Shown here: one piece after another, positions 1-12,779 of the stretch
How the letters are laid out: the number at the start of each line of letters is the position of its first letter
Position numbering within the stretch: the stretch's first letter is position 1
The notes under the pieces: model-generated
Databases searched by the model: none
What the model was told of the DNA's origin: nothing
Seen by the model: only the letters and a program-made list of their open reading frames with translations
Position numbers and translations under genes: made by a program
NCBI GenBank assembly: GCA_963555705.1
Contig: OY743172.1
Location: forward strand, 22,815,446-22,879,445
Source: Ligustrum vulgare
Taxonomy: Eukaryota > Streptophyta > Magnoliopsida > Lamiales > Oleaceae
Direction: 5' to 3'
Length of the DNA stretch: 64,000 nucleotides

Positions 1-658
1 ATCATTCACCGCATGCACATGTACTCCTCCAGTCAAGAAAGCATCCTCCATTTCTCTTTCCTCGTCAGATGTTGGGGGAAGTTGAGTAGAAGATTGCCCA
101 AGCCTCCAGTAACTGTGGTACAGCTAAAAATTTCCCCAAGAGTCTCGTAATGCTTGCATCCTTCCTTCCGAAAAAGTCTGTATGTCTCCTTATTAATCTG
201 CTTGAGAATAAATATTTCAAAAAATGTAACATGTAAAAAACCTTACAAATAGTAGATTGCTAACATTTAAATTTGTAATTTAAATAGATTACCGTGAAAA
301 AGTGTTGCCAAACTTCCTCAGCAGCAATAACTTGATTGGTATTTGGATCTCATGTTACCCCAGTATGTCCTAGCAAGTCGGAGAAAATTCGGTGAACTGA
401 CCCCAAGCGGTTCCACTTTTCCTTAAGTCTGTCAATGCCATAATCCATTTTTGATTTTTCAATCATGGCTTGATTAATCCTACCCCATTCGTCTCTCGTG
501 AAAGTGGACGTCTGCAGTAGCCCTGACTTCACACGATCATATAGAATTTCGATGAAGGCATGCTCATTGTCATGGGACCATGCCATGGGTTCCTTGGTTC
601 TACCTCTATGACCCCATAGTCTATGTTTGAAGAAATTTTGGGGCAAAAAAATCAGCAT
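1..658 (-). pseudogene. Myb/SANT-like DNA-binding domain protein, degenerate, cut by window edge
   Basis: Read on the minus strand, 658 down to about 290 encodes a tryptophan-rich helix-turn-helix region: WSHDNEHAFIEILYDRV, then a stretch ending KEKWNRLGSVHRIFSDLLG, then after one stop DPNTNQVIAAEEVWQHFF. This is the layout of the plant Myb/SANT-like (L10-interacting MYB, Harbinger-associated) family. A TGA replaces the Trp expected before DPNT at about 350. A GT donor follows at about 285 and a second exon runs from about 210 to the window start (HYETLGEIFSC, later TSDEEREMEDAFLTGGVHV); those two parts are in different frames. The stop and the frameshift make this a pseudogene. These proteins are often transposon partners or domesticated regulators. 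Family assignment is from motif memory; the partial status is certain. Confidence 0.6.
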
Positions 659-749
659 GCTTCACGTATAATAGTCAATAATTGTGTATCTCGGTATCTC
701 ACCACTAGAGTGAGAACAAATATGTCATGAATGAATCAAAATAAAAGTG

Positions 750-787
<38 letters not shown>

Positions 788-1891
788 AATCTGAAGTTCT
801 ATTTATTTTACAACATACATCATCATGGATTAAATTATATTATAACAATGTAAATTGCTAGGTGATAAATTTATTTAATAAATTGTTTAATGTTATTAGA
901 TAAGGGGATAAGAATATAATGGGATAAAATAGGTATTCAATGCTTGTCATCCATCCTCCATTTGTATATATTGTAGATGTATATTGTAGACTGGATTGAG
1001 AGATATTAAAACAAGTAATTATTTTTACACACTATATTTTATCATGGCAATTAAAATAAAATCTATACGCTAGCTATTGGTTAATTATGCAATTCATCTG
1101 TAACTATGATCTTAACTTATTGCTTCTTTTATGCTTGCATATTGAATAACATCTTCATGACATGGTTTCCGCTATCGCAGTTGACATAAAAGTTGTTTTG
1201 ATACATCATTCAGACATTTCTAGTGCTTAGTACTTAGTAGTATTTTGTCCTAATTTCTTTAATAGCACGAGTTTCATGCTATTGATTGCTAGTTAATAAC
1301 GAAAACCGATATAGCGAATAGTGAAGAAAACATGGCTTAATTAAAAAAATTCCAAGCTGTCCAACAATAAACTCTAGTATTGGTATATAAAGAAAATCCT
1401 AAAACCCCAACTCTATGTATGATGAAGTTGCAAAACGATCCTCAATAACAATCGACTCTCTACAATAAAATATAAATGGAAATAAAATGAACAAAAGGCG
1501 GGACTGGACTTAAGCCCAAACTTTGTTCCATCTTAAACCCTCTTTGCCTTGTATATATGCTATTAAAATCAACTAGAATAATAGGCCTAAATAGCCAAGA
1601 AAATGTGTCTGTGGCAAATTCATTCTCTCATATAGTTTAACCTTACCAGTACTTGTCAAAAGAGAGGATCACATCTTTATTATGAAATTATTTTCTTTAC
1701 TTTCTAGATCCTCTATTTCATCCCCCCTCTACTTCAATCCTCATTTGGTAGAATGTTGTGCTCACTACACTTCTCAAGCAACTATATTTTCATACTTTGT
1801 AAACTTTTCTCACATCAACATTCTTCATCATATCTTGATTGTGTCCTCTGTCACAATCCTTTTATTGATTATTATAGCTTTATAGTGATCT
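659..1891. other. intergenic, no gene recognised
   Basis: AT-rich sequence with a poly(A) run at about 750-782. Short open frames near 1682-1974 have no recognisable motifs and read as chance frames. No TSD-bounded element was found here. Confidence 0.5.
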
Positions 1892-2047
1892 CGGGCTATA
1901 CGTGCTTGCAAAACTGCAGCAGAGGAGCGTGCTGTTGTGAGAAAAGAAGGTGCTGCTATTCGTGCTGTAATTAGTGAAAATGACCAAGATTATAGGCATC
2001 GCAATATGGCGAAGCTCATGTTCATTCACATGCTAGGTTACCCAACA
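1892..2047 (+). pseudogene. AP1G: orphan exon of AP-1 complex gamma-adaptin
   Basis: Fifty-two uninterrupted codons starting [19 protein letters not shown] and continuing through [20 protein letters not shown] to GYPT. This is the highly conserved N-terminal segment of the large gamma subunit of the clathrin adaptor AP-1, which sorts cargo at the trans-Golgi network. The frame before it contains a stop in place of the expected upstream residues, and after GYPT the homology ends abruptly. No flanking gamma-adaptin exons were recognised on either side, so this is an isolated exon: either captured by a transposon or left over from a broken duplicate. A few residues look substituted (Gly after KE, Met after RN). 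Confidence 0.75.
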
Positions 2048-2395
2048 AGCATGAAACTCAGACAAAATAGACAATCAAAGGAAAACATCATTAGAGAAGT
2101 AATTTGCTTCATAGTTGAAGGAAAACTACAATTACCTTTCAAGGTGAAACCTTTCTTTTCAAATCTGCCAATAATTTCACCAACCTAAAACACAGCAATA
2201 ACATAAAATAAGAACCTGATTGGCTATCCCATAAATAAGCATGAAACTCAGACCAAAAAAAAAAAAAATCAGTCAGACACGAATCTATCCCATAAACAAT
2301 AAAGTCCAACATAAAAATGAATACGAAAGGCAAAAGCTTGAAATCAATCCACTGTACAATGACTTAATTCACTATGAAGTGACTAAATTCATTGT

Positions 2396-2487
2396 TATCA
2401 AATGAGAACAAATATGCCATCACATTCACGTGCACCAATTCTATCAAATGAGAACAAATATGCCATCACATTCACGTGCACCAATTC
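2396..2487. repeat. 46-bp tandem duplication
   Basis: The segment beginning tatcaaatgagaacaaatat occurs twice head to tail with a 46-bp period and no visible difference. Confidence 0.85.
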
Positions 2488-2892
2488 AAATACCACATAC
2501 TGAATTTCATAAGCACAAACCAAGATTCGCTATTTAAAAAAAAAAAAAAAAAATCAGAATCAACCGAGCAAAAATGTACCGAAGGAACAATTCTTGCTCT
2601 CCATCTCAACAAATTCCACAAATCAGTACATACAAGCTGAAAAATCACATAACTCAACTTCATAGAGAAATCACATCACTCGAAAAATCGTGATTCAAGC
2701 TGAAAATGGATTGAAATTCTGGCTCGAAAATAAATAAATACGGACAAAAAAATTGAAAATATGAAATCAAATCAGTACACATACTTCGTCGGTGGCTGGA
2801 GGATGACGGACCGGGTGGTGTTTCACCGGTGAAGAAGACGGAGGCGATCGGAGCACGCGCGGCGGGTTGGAGTCGTCGGTGCCCTAACGTTA

Positions 2893-3083
2893 TGGAAGTG
2901 ATCTTCTCTTTCTTTTCCTTTTTTTTTTAATTCCGGGTTCATGTACCTCGTTTTGGGTTTTACTTGCATGTTTTTTTTAATTTTGGAAAATTCGTTTCCG
3001 AAAATGTCCAAGTAAACGCGTTTTGAAAATTTTGAAAAATCGAAAATTAAAAATGACCCCAAAACGACAAAGAGAACATGACC
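2893..3083. mobile_element. PIF/Harbinger-type MITE, 3-bp TSD TTA
   Basis: The ends carry related inverted termini (tgatcttctctttc at the left; aaagagaacatgacc at the right, reverse complement ggtcatgttctcttt) and are flanked by TTA at 2890-2892 and 3084-3086. The interior has the ...gaaaatttcgaaaa... composition shared with larger relatives at 54851 and 60459. The Harbinger assignment rests on the TWA target site and on the related copies. Confidence 0.55.
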
Positions 3084-3743
3084 TTAGTTTTCCTGACCTC
3101 TGGATCTTCACTATGAGTTTCTCCATCATTAACTTTGGCCTTTCCCCTTTTCCTCACTTCGATGAAGGGCTATTCCTGTTCTGAATCTTGCTGGGTTTCA
3201 TCATGTGACTGTTCAACAGATTTGGAACCATCCCGTGCGTCAATCAAAGTGTTAATGCAGGCATGGGGGCGTCCTTAACACAATAAGACTACCCAGTAGC
3301 ATTTCCACAATCTGCATTACTAACCACTTGCGTTCAGTTGGTTGCTCAGTTGCGTTCTCATCTACACCCCTCTTTTTAGATTCACGCCCAACTGCCTTCT
3401 CTTTCTTCTTGTTCTTATCATTTTCCAGTTGAGGTTCTTTAAACCTACACCCTTGAGTTGTATGTTCGGAGGCTTGACACCCCGATCAAATCTATGCATC
3501 ATTAGGGCAGTCACTGCCAAGTCTCTCAAATGCATATATTTTTCTCTCATATTTGGTCGCCTGTGTCTGTGCGAATCTAAAATAATAATGATAGTTTTTG
3601 TCTCCAATCTCTCTACCTGTATTTGCTGGTTAGCTCATCGTTACTACTTCCATTTTTACTTTCATTCATTACATTTTTTGTGATGGGTCAAGATCCCACC
3701 ATAAAGTCTTCCAATTATCGTTACAGATGTGCAGTGCAAAAAC

Positions 3744-6288
3744 TGTAACGCCCTGGATTCTGAACACCCAGAACGCCACCTCATCGTCTCAAATTAATTT
3801 TGAAAATAATGATTTAGCGAAAAATAAAACAATAATTGAAATTTCATTTCACAAAATTTTATAAAGTTTGACTCAAAAGGTTAACAATTCGAATATTTAA
3901 ATAATTTGAAAATAAACTTGGAACAAACATGAAATAAATAAGTTTCAATTTCAAATAAAACATTTTTAAAATCTCAATAATGGCCACCATCGCACGCCTC
4001 GCCGCCAACTCCGTAATCTGCAAAATTTGTTTTGGAAAACGTGAGTATTTCATAGAAATACTCAGTAGACTCGCGCATAATAATCATTTAACATTATAAA
4101 TTAAAACACATAATTATGATATTCAAGTCTCAGGTGTCTAACGATCATCAGTATTCTCATGAACAAGTAAATAACATACAAGCTTAAGTCTCATGCATTT
4201 AAGCAAGTAAATTCTCGTAACATAGTCTCATACTCAGAAAGCAAGTAATTCTCATGAACACAATCATACATGCTAAACTTATAATCCAAATAATTATTGA
4301 TGCGCATTTTTGAAAAATGTAAACTTGTAGATAAGAGTTTACCTTAATTTCTCGAGTATTGAGCAAACGGGAATAAACACTTTCTAATGTTCTCGCGCCT
4401 CGTCTAGTCCTAAAAAAATAAATATTAAAATTAAACCTTGGAATAAATTCTAGAATGATGAATTTGTGTAAAATAATGCTTTAGGGACTAAATTGTAAAA
4501 ATATGGAAAAATCAGGGACTGACTCACGTAAATAATGAACTTTGGGACTGATTTGTAATAAAATTTGGGACCAATTCAGATATTTCCAGAAACAGCAGGG
4601 CTGAATAACATGTTTTTAAAATGCAAGGGACTGAAATGAATATATTTTCGAAAACTTGGGACTAAGGGCCAAATACCCAAAAATCAAAAGTAATTTTTTT
4701 TTAAAAAAAAACAATCTCTCATTTCTCTGTTAAAACAACACAGAGAGAGAGAGAGAGAGAGATAGAGATGAGAACGATGGCGACGCTGCGTCGCCCATTC
4801 AAATTCGATACCGCACGGCAGCCGACCTCGACGCTTGGCCCGTGGCGTCACCGCCTCCACATGGCGGTTATGGGTCTACAAAGGGGTGCTGGAAAAGGGT
4901 GATATTTTGGCAGATTTTGGCATAAAGCTGAGGCTCGATTCGGTGGTGATTGGAGCTGCGATCCCGCGACGGTTTGCGGTAAGGATTGATTTTCTTTGTT
5001 TCTTAGTTTTGAGTTTTAAATCTGGCTTGGGCAGTAGGCGATTTCGACTATGGAGGTGGAGTTGCTCGATGTTGTTAGTGGCGGGTTGGAGGTTGGGTGA
5101 TTGCTGCAAGGTTGTGGTTGTAGTCTGTAAATTTGGTATTAAGTTTGGTTTGATTTTCAGATGGTGAAAACTCTGCTATGGCTTGATGGAAGAGGCAGTG
5201 CTGGGTGATTGTTGGTGGCGGTTTTTGCAACGGATGGTTGAATTAGATAAAGCTCGGTGGTTTTGAAAGCAGTTACTTTGATTGTGAAATTGATTGAGGC
5301 AGTGGTTGGTTTGAATCGATTTGGTGGTGGCTTGATGATGGAGATGGTTGGTTTGGACGATGGAGGTGGTTGGTGTGTTCTGAATTCTGGCAGTGGGCAG
5401 GGGTGGTTGCGATGGAGGTGCAGTATTGGTTGTGTTGTGACCTTGCAGTCGACCATGGGGCTTGATGTTGGTGGCTCGATGTTGTTGACGGTTGGTCTCG
5501 AGGTTGAAGGTTGTTGGGTGATGATGGTGGTTGTGAAATTGTGTTCTACTCATGGTGATTGAGGTTTTGCAGAAGACTCACAATGTAGGTTTGAGGGAGG
5601 TGCTTACCAAAATTTGTCTGCTCGCATGCGATGGTCGGCTGTGTGAGGGATTGGAGATAGATATATGTGTTGATTGAGGGGGTTGAAGGAGAGAATTTGG
5701 GGATGCAAGAAGATGATGGCTGAATCACAGGAGTTTGGGGAAAAGATTGAGGAAATGTGAGAGATTAACTGATTGGAAAGGAAATCATTTGTTAAGGGGA
5801 ATTGCTTGATCGGTGGTTAATGGATGGTAATTGGGAAGAGTTATGGGCTAATGGGATCTGTTAAAATGTGTAATTGAACTGTGTATTAATCTTGGTAAAT
5901 TGTGGCACATTTTGGTTTAGGAATATTGAGAGAATTTTGCAAGAGGTTATGGCTGATTTAGGGATCAAATTTGTGGGCAAAAGAATCATACCAATTGGGA
6001 TTAAAGAGAAATTAAATTAGTTTAAATTGGACAAGATATTAGAATTTGAAAATTTTGAACTAGGAAATAATTTGAGATTTTGCTAGAATTGAAAGTTTGA
6101 ATGTAAAATAGATAATGACATTGGGACATTTTTAAATTGAAATCGGAATTGGACTAACATTTTTAAATGATTTTAATTTCACTTAAAATGGCTAGACACA
6201 CACGAGTTTTAAAAATAAATGGGCAAAGTCGTAGCAACACGTTTTTAAAGATAAATAATATTTATTCAAAACCAATCACGAAGCTAAA
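3744..6288 (-). mobile_element. solo LTR of a Tekay-like Ty3/gypsy chromovirus
   Basis: Begins TGTAACGCCCTGG, the reverse complement of a typical chromovirus LTR end, and stops at GCTAAA, where a terminal CA appears mutated to AA. The 5-bp direct repeat AAAAC flanks both sides (3739-3743, 6289-6293). Internal landmarks (a 'cagtagactc' motif, 'cgcctcgtctag', a GA microsatellite at about 4741-4762 followed by a GC-rich block) recur in the LTR starting at 18461, so both belong to one large-LTR family. No internal retroviral region is attached, so it is a solo LTR. Open frames inside the GC-rich block are compositional and not genes. Confidence 0.75.
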
Positions 6289-6293
6289 AAAAC

Positions 6294-6906
6294 CGTGCTT
6301 CTTTTGAATATTGTTGGTTCCTTGAGTGAGTGACTGATTCATAAAGCATTGGAGATTTTGATCCATTTGAAGTTATTTTGAAAATGGTTTATAATTATTT
6401 TTTAATTTTTTCTGATGCTTAATCTTCATCTTTGATGGCTTGAGATAAGTTGATCTTGGTTAATTCAATAAAGGCTGTCTATTTATTTGTAATAAATATT
6501 GATGGATTTCTTTATGAAATAGCATGAATTTAATTGTTTTACTATCATTATGAACTCATTCTTTCAGGTTGAATCTCAATATGTATTGTATATGAATTTT
6601 GTCAAGTAATTTCTGTCTGGTATAGCCTTTTAGGTGTGGGTGGAGGATTGGATCCCTGGTTTTAAGAGTATTATGGCTGCAGTCTTGTGTAGGACTGGGT
6701 ACGAAATTTGAGAACCGAAACATTGACCCGACCCGAACCTTCTCGTCACAAGACTGCAATCTTGTCAATAATTCATAAAGAAATCCATCAATATTATGGC
6801 TGCATTCTTGTCACTAGACTCTTGTCTAGTACCATTCTTGTTCCATGATTGTATTTGTTCTGATAACTTTTCATGGTGATATGACTGTCATGATTTCTTT
6901 GTTTAG
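6294..6906. repeat. short inverted-repeat element within intergenic DNA
   Basis: Perfect 24-bp inverted arms lie at 6495-6518 (aatattgatggatttcttta...) and 6772-6795. The interior contains repeated 'ctgcagtcttgt'-like words. It has the shape of a MITE of about 300 bp; no clear TSD was found. The rest of the stretch shows no gene. Confidence 0.5.
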
Positions 6907-7011
6907 GTGGAAATTTGGAGAGAGGAAGCTCTCAGTTTTGAATACAAGGCCAATGAACTACAAACTGAAATATCTAAACTCAAGGAAGAGAATCAGAGGT
7001 CAAAGATATAA
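6907..7011 (+). pseudogene. possible coiled-coil exon remnant
   Basis: An AG acceptor is followed by 34 codons starting VEIWREEALSFEYKANELQT and ending KLKEENQRSKI before TAA. Further codons in another frame (LRENKEILSVPDEKENLLL) look like its continuation. Heptad-like Leu/Lys/Glu spacing suggests a coiled coil. The protein family was not recognised. Confidence 0.3.
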
Positions 7012-7384
7012 CCAATCTTAAGAGAAAATAAGGAGATATTATCAGTTCCAGATGAAAAGGAAAATCTCCTGCTGATTTGTTCCATGAGGAAAAACCATCT
7101 TCTGGAGGATAAAGGTTGTATCAGTAAGTGCATTTGATAAATGGTGTCGATGCAAAATGACTTCACATCAGATTAGCTACATGAACAATATCACTTGAAA
7201 ATCTTATTATGAGGATACATAATAATATTCAGACATACATTCACTCTATTGAGGTTATTCCTGAAAGCAAAAGCACCAGCAAAAGATTACATCTCTCATA
7301 GACATAGTAAATTAAAGACGGATAAGATATACTCAAAGGGTGCTCGTACAAACCAAAAGACGAGTTCAAGATAACTCGGAACAT

Positions 7385-10300
7385 TCACTTGGAGGACGAA
7401 TCTCCAAAAAAGTTCTTCTCCTTTAAGCTTTCAACAACTTCCTTGAGGCTTTCTTTAAGAGGGGTGAATTCGATGCCCAAGCTTTTTGCCTTCTCTTTTG
7501 AGAACTGGAATTTTGGGATAAAGTTGTCTTCGGCACACCTGCATTGGATATTTCAGTGTTACAAGTGCACCTTAGGCTATCCATCAACTCAAATTTTTTA
7601 CAGGTTTCTAATATTTTAAGATCAAAACCGAAAATGAGCCAGTTGAACAAGCAAGATTTGGTAGGCTTCACTCTGTTGAAATCCTGTATAAAATTGCTCA
7701 GTTATCACACCTACACAAGTATTCTACAATACTCGAGCGGCGGGTGACTTCTTTAAGAATTCAGATATGTATCTGTAGAAGGTGCGACGTCAGTTTTGCA
7801 ACTTGGGAAGTTAGCAAATACTAACATAAAAAAATTGGCCCTACTACATTCTAATTTTAAGGAGTAGTCAAAAACTGCCATTCAGATTTTTACCTTAAGA
7901 AAAGAAAAAGTTACAATGAACTTTCTAAGTTCATGATCATTGAATATCTTCTACCATCTTGTTCACAGAAATATGAGACTAAATTTCTGAAACTACAATT
8001 TAAAATTAAAAGACTTCCAGATTCATGATTTTTGGTTCAAGAAACAAGTCTACGTTTATTTATAACAATCATGGTTCTTCGGGAGCCTATTTAGTAATAG
8101 TCCGACTCCAACTAATTAACAGAACTTGCATGAAACTCCTCCTTGATTTGGAAAATTACTTGGAGATTCAATCAAACAATAGATTATAAAGTCAATCAAA
8201 CAATAGATAAAGCCAGATTTTTAGTAGATTTTGATAAAATTTGATGAAATGTGTGGTTGAGTTTGACTTAAATTGAAATCTAAATTTTAATTTGTATGAA
8301 ACATAGGCTGAATCGCACACAGAATCTTTCACATTAAATCCTTCACAAGACAGTAACTAATTGCTAACTTACTTTTCTGGAAGAGGAAGAGTAGGGTAAA
8401 GTTCACGCAGCATTTGCACAATTTCTGAGTAATGTGCAACGCGCTCCACCACAATATATCTTCCATTGGCTGAAGGTTTCTCAAATGCCAAAATATGAGC
8501 ATTAGCGACATCTTTGACATTAACCCATCCAAATACAGCATTTGGATAAGGTTCGGGACCTGCATAAAACAAATTATTATGTATTCCAAGAAAGAAAAGG
8601 TAACAATAATGACGGAAATTTCTTATATCAGCACTAGTATACAAAAAGTTTGTAGAGGGACTAAGAATTTCATTTGCAAGCAGCAGTGATTGTGCAGACT
8701 GAAATTTCCCATTACGTATCATTCAGCAATAAAGAAGTAAGATTACAGAGTGGGGTGAAATAAATAGAAGAAACCGATCAAATCTTCTCAAGAATTGATC
8801 TGAACCCGATGCCATGAATATTAATTTTAGCACTATCATAGTTTAATCATTTAAGGAAAAATAACAAAAAGAACAGAGGGACCACCGCCTAATAGTTTAG
8901 TGAATAGAACTTACTCTTTATCAAGTTCAAAATTCCAGCAGCACTTGTGTTAAGCGTTGGCTGCAACAGTGGACCAATAACCATAGCTGGGTGTATGGTG
9001 ACCAGGTCGAGACCTTTCTCTTTCGCGAATTTAAAGGCAGCATCCTCGGCCAGTATCTTTGAAAGCGGATACCATAACTACAAGAAACAAAATGAGAAAT
9101 GGAAGAAAAGAACAGAGAACTTTAAGGACGGACAAGCAAAACATATATAAAGCAGCCGCCAAAGACTTCAAAACAGTTGCTATGTATACAAACTAGTTCT
9201 TAGTTGTCCACCGGTGCGATGTACGGAATATATAATTTTTAAATTATAATTTTAAAAATATTTTTATTCAATTATATCAAATAAAAAATAAAATTTGAAT
9301 ACAAAATGTTATTGAATTTGAAATTTTAAAAAAAACAAAATTATTCAAAATAAAAAATGTTACATATACACTAAATATATCGCGCCACTCAAAATTTGAC
9401 TCTCATTTAAATTTTTTATATAAGTTTTTTTTTCTTTTATCTACATTTTTCTCTAAAAATTTGATCACCTCATCACCTATTTCCCTTTTAATATATTATT
9501 ATAATTTTTTATTAACTATATTTTTTAATGTGTTGCTTACATATATTTTATTTTTCTTTATTTTTTAAACACGTCAGTTTTTTTCGAAATGATTAAGCCT
9601 CCGTTTGGTAATAATGTTTGGTTTATAAACTTATTTATTTATGATTTTAAGGTAAAAAATAGTGGCTGAAAATTGGAGAGAGAAAATATGTGTGGTTAAA
9701 AAGTTGAAGAAAATAATTTATTATTTTTTCATTTCTAACTTAACAAATTTATATACTATATATTTATTTATTTTAAAATATATTTATCCAAATATTTCAT
9801 TTTCAATGTAACACATTTACATAGATATTATATGACATTTATTTATGTTCAAATATATTAATCCAATTTTTTCATTTCCTACATAACACATGTTTTTGAA
9901 TTTGAAACTTTAAAAAAAAAAAAAAAACTAATCAAAATAAAAAATTCTGAATGTACACTTATTGTACCGCGCCACTCAAAGTTTAACATTTAATTAAATT
10001 TTTTATATAAAATTTCTTTTGACATTTATTCATGTTTTTCTCTAAAAATTTGCACGTCTTATCACCTATTTTCCTTTTAATATGTTATAATTTTTAATTA
10101 ACTTTATTTTTTAATATGTACATATATTTTATTCAAAATCCAATATATTAATTAAACTATTTTATTTTTCCTTGTTTTTTAAACATACCAATTTTTGTTA
10201 AAATGATGAAGTGATTACATTTTTAACCAATTTATCACTGGTGGTAAAAAGTTGATGGCAAATAATTAATTATTTTTGTAATATACTTATTGAAGAATGT

Positions 10301-12530
10301 GCTCATTTATTGATATATTAGGAAGTAAAATTTCAATAATTTTATTTATTTATTTTCAAAATATATTAATTCAAAATCTTCATTTCTAACTTAACAAATT
10401 TATATAACATGGATTTTTTATTTTCAAATATATTAATCCAAAATTTTCATTTTCAATTTAACACATTTACATAGATATCACATTTATTTATGTTCAAATA
10501 TATTAATTCAATTTTTTCATTTTCCTACATAACACATTTACATAGATATCAAATTATTTATATTCAAATATATTAATCTAATTTTTTTCATTTTCAATGT
10601 AATACATTTACACATAATATATTTATTACAAATCTTACTCAATATTAATAAATAATAATTTTTTCTACAAAAATATTTATCTTTTATTTATTTTTATTTT
10701 TATTTTTTTTATCTATAAAAGTAGAAGTGAGGAGAGTAACTCACTCACTCTCCTCACTTCTACTTTTATATAGATAATATATATATAAAATAAAATAAAG
10801 ATAAAGACATGTTACAAGTTTTTCTATGGCAACAAAACATGATTATCTGCTCTAATTCTATCCCCAAAATTTTGGTAATGTTTTCAATTCATAAAGTTGG
10901 TACACTATTATTTTTACCACCTCTTGAAAAACATTAAATTAATGAATTCCCAGTTCCTATATTTAAAATATATTTTGTATGTTATAGATTCGTTATTTTT
11001 ACCACCTCTTGAAAAACATTAAATTAATGAATTCCCAGTTCCTATATTTAAAATATATTTTGTATGTTATAGATTCGTCTTTACTTATGATTAGAAAATT
11101 TGTATTCTCCACGAATTAATTAACTTTATTACCAGAACTATGAACCTTATTAAGGTCAACAGTTTCATTTGCGACTATAGTGAATGCTCAAGAAAGTATA
11201 TACCTTCATTTCTTTGCAGAACTCCTGATCAGACCACCAAGTTTCATCGACTACAACTTCAGGTGTTTGAGGCTTGCCATTGCAATTAACTGTAGCCACA
11301 GATGACGTCAAAATAACTTTTTTGACAGATGGTATTTTTGCACATGATTCAAGAACATTGAGTGTTCCTTTGAGAGCAGGTTCAATCAATTCTGCCTGAA
11401 GAAGCATGAAAAAGGTAAATAATGCTTCTCAATCATGAATAAAGGATAAATATAGTGTTACACACTAACATACACTTTGGGTTACATGCCCTCTCACATG
11501 GGTGTGAAGCCCGCAAAAGAGTGGGTCTCCACACCCACCCCATGTGATGGTGTGTGACTGTAGCATGATCCTATGAATAATATTAACATCACAATTAACA
11601 ATTGTTGGCTCAGCTACAGCCAAAATGCATTCAAACCCTTCCGCACTTCCATGACCAGATTTGGGTTGCATCACTCTCTTAGCTTCTACTTTGTTCAAAA
11701 AATAAAAACCAAAGGAATAAAAAAAAGGAATGAAATAGGAACCTGTGGATCTGCGGCTGCAAGGAAGAAAGGCGATGCAGTATGAAAAACACCTTCACAG
11801 CCATCGACCACAGCATCAAAGGATCCTTGCTCCAGTAGGTTTGCTTTCAACAAGTGAAGTCTCTCCTTGGCTCCATCAAGTGCAAGTAAGTGCTCTGTCT
11901 TCTTTGGATCATCTGCAGGTGAATTCACGTAATCCATAAATAAATATTCAACAAATTCATCAATGTTTTGACGGGCATACAAGAAGGCAAATTGTAGAAT
12001 TTCTAACGTTACAACATAAATTTGTCACGAAAATTGGAAGTTGCAAGCAGCACGAAGATTGTCCTGAATGAATGATCAGCTAAAAATAAATACCCGACCT
12101 CACAGAACTACAAGATTTCGGTCATTTTCCTGTATGTTAAGCTAATCTTATTATTCCTTCACAGGCAACAGTCTCTACTAAGTTAATGCTATTCTGCCTA
12201 TTTTTTGTTGAATAAATAGACTTTCACTTCAATAAGCACTATGTTAAGTTGAGTCTTTTCCCTTGGTTTCATTCTTTCTTCCATATTATTAGATCTCAGT
12301 GTTACAAAAATCAAACCCAAGAAACATTAACAATCAAATAGGATATATAACCCATATCCCGAAATGATCATACAACACAATTAGATCAAGAGTTAAAATC
12401 GGAGAGAGATGACTGAACTTGGGTCACGAACAGAGGCTCTAACAGTATAACCACGCTGAAGCAACAATTTGACGATCCATGAAGCTATGAATCCTGATGC
12501 TCCTGTTACACACACCGTCTTCGTTGCCAT
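7385..12530 (-). CDS. cinnamoyl-CoA reductase-like / phenylacetaldehyde reductase-like SDR, complete six-exon gene
   Basis: Exons (minus order): 12419-12530, 11743-11912, 11204-11395, 8915-9077, 8373-8559, 7385-7538. They total 978 nt, giving 325 aa plus TGA, and every intron is GT-AG. The protein is an extended short-chain reductase of the CCR/DFR-like group, cytosolic and NADPH-dependent. The Rossmann motif [10 protein letters not shown] is at residues 9-18; Arg35 in SVRDP is positioned for NADPH. TSS (124-126) supplies the Ser, and Tyr161/Lys165 in WYPLSK complete the triad. The Cys-containing CCR signature (KNWYCYGK type) is absent, so it is more likely an aldehyde/ketone reductase of the phenylacetaldehyde reductase-like branch than a lignin CCR; the substrate is inferred only. 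Intron 3 (9078-11203) holds AT-rich repeats. The 5' leader carries an (AG)n tract, with TATA about 130 bp upstream. A divergent paralog starts at 56542. Confidence 0.9.
10710..10776. repeat. long hairpin inside intron 3
   Basis: Arms 10710-10737 and 10747-10776 are reverse complements over 28 bp apart from a 2-nt TA insertion in the right arm, with a 9-nt loop. Arm core: aaagtagaagtgaggagagt. It would fold in the transcript of the host gene. Confidence 0.8.
10908..11077. repeat. 85-bp tandem duplication in intron 3
   Basis: The unit starting ttatttttaccacctcttg occurs at 10908 and again at 10993, with no difference seen by eye, so the duplication is recent. Confidence 0.85.
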
Positions 12531-12536
12531 ACTTAA

Positions 12537-12540
<4 letters not shown>

Positions 12541-12572
<32 letters not shown>

Positions 12573-12667
12573 GTTGGGCGTTCAAAGGGAGTGGCTGGAG
12601 CGGAGCGGGAGGGTGCCTGTAACTGACAAGAGATTAAAAAAAATCAGCATTATTGCTTCTATTTATA
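12541..12667 (-). promoter_or_regulatory. promoter and 5' leader of the minus-strand reductase gene
   Basis: On the minus strand a TATAAATA box occupies 12667-12660, about 130 nt before the ATG at 12530. An (AG)15 tract at 12541-12570 lies in the predicted leader, a common feature of plant 5' UTRs. Transcription start not determined. Confidence 0.5.
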
Positions 12668-12779
12668 ACCACAATCTGTCTCCCATCCCTCCCCCATCCC
12701 AAAATAGGAGTCCAACTGGAACTTCTTTTGTAAACGGCGGGAGCTGGAGCAAGAACTTTTCGTTATAATAAATAAATAA

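Larger units (their letters stand above)
9078..11203 (-). other. intron 3 of the reductase gene, repeat-rich
   Basis: Enlarged 2.1-kb intron. About 9597-9750 is a copy of the dispersed 'ctccgtttggtaa' repeat. 9780-10680 is low-complexity AT with recurring phrases such as 'tcaaatatattaat'. A hairpin at 10710-10776 and an 85-bp tandem duplication at 10908-11077 follow. No coding sequence seen. Confidence 0.7.

Noticed and set aside
3100..3683. Lys/Glu-rich minus-strand frames that look coding (for example KNKKKEKAVGRESKKRGVDE)
   Set aside because: Broken by stops and a MITE, no family recognised, and a different frame overlaps; not enough to call a gene.
4835..5562. Several long open frames on both strands
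   Set aside because: They lie in the GC-rich block of a solo LTR, overlap each other in opposite frames and show compositional Trp/Gly/Val or His/Asn/Thr bias without domains.
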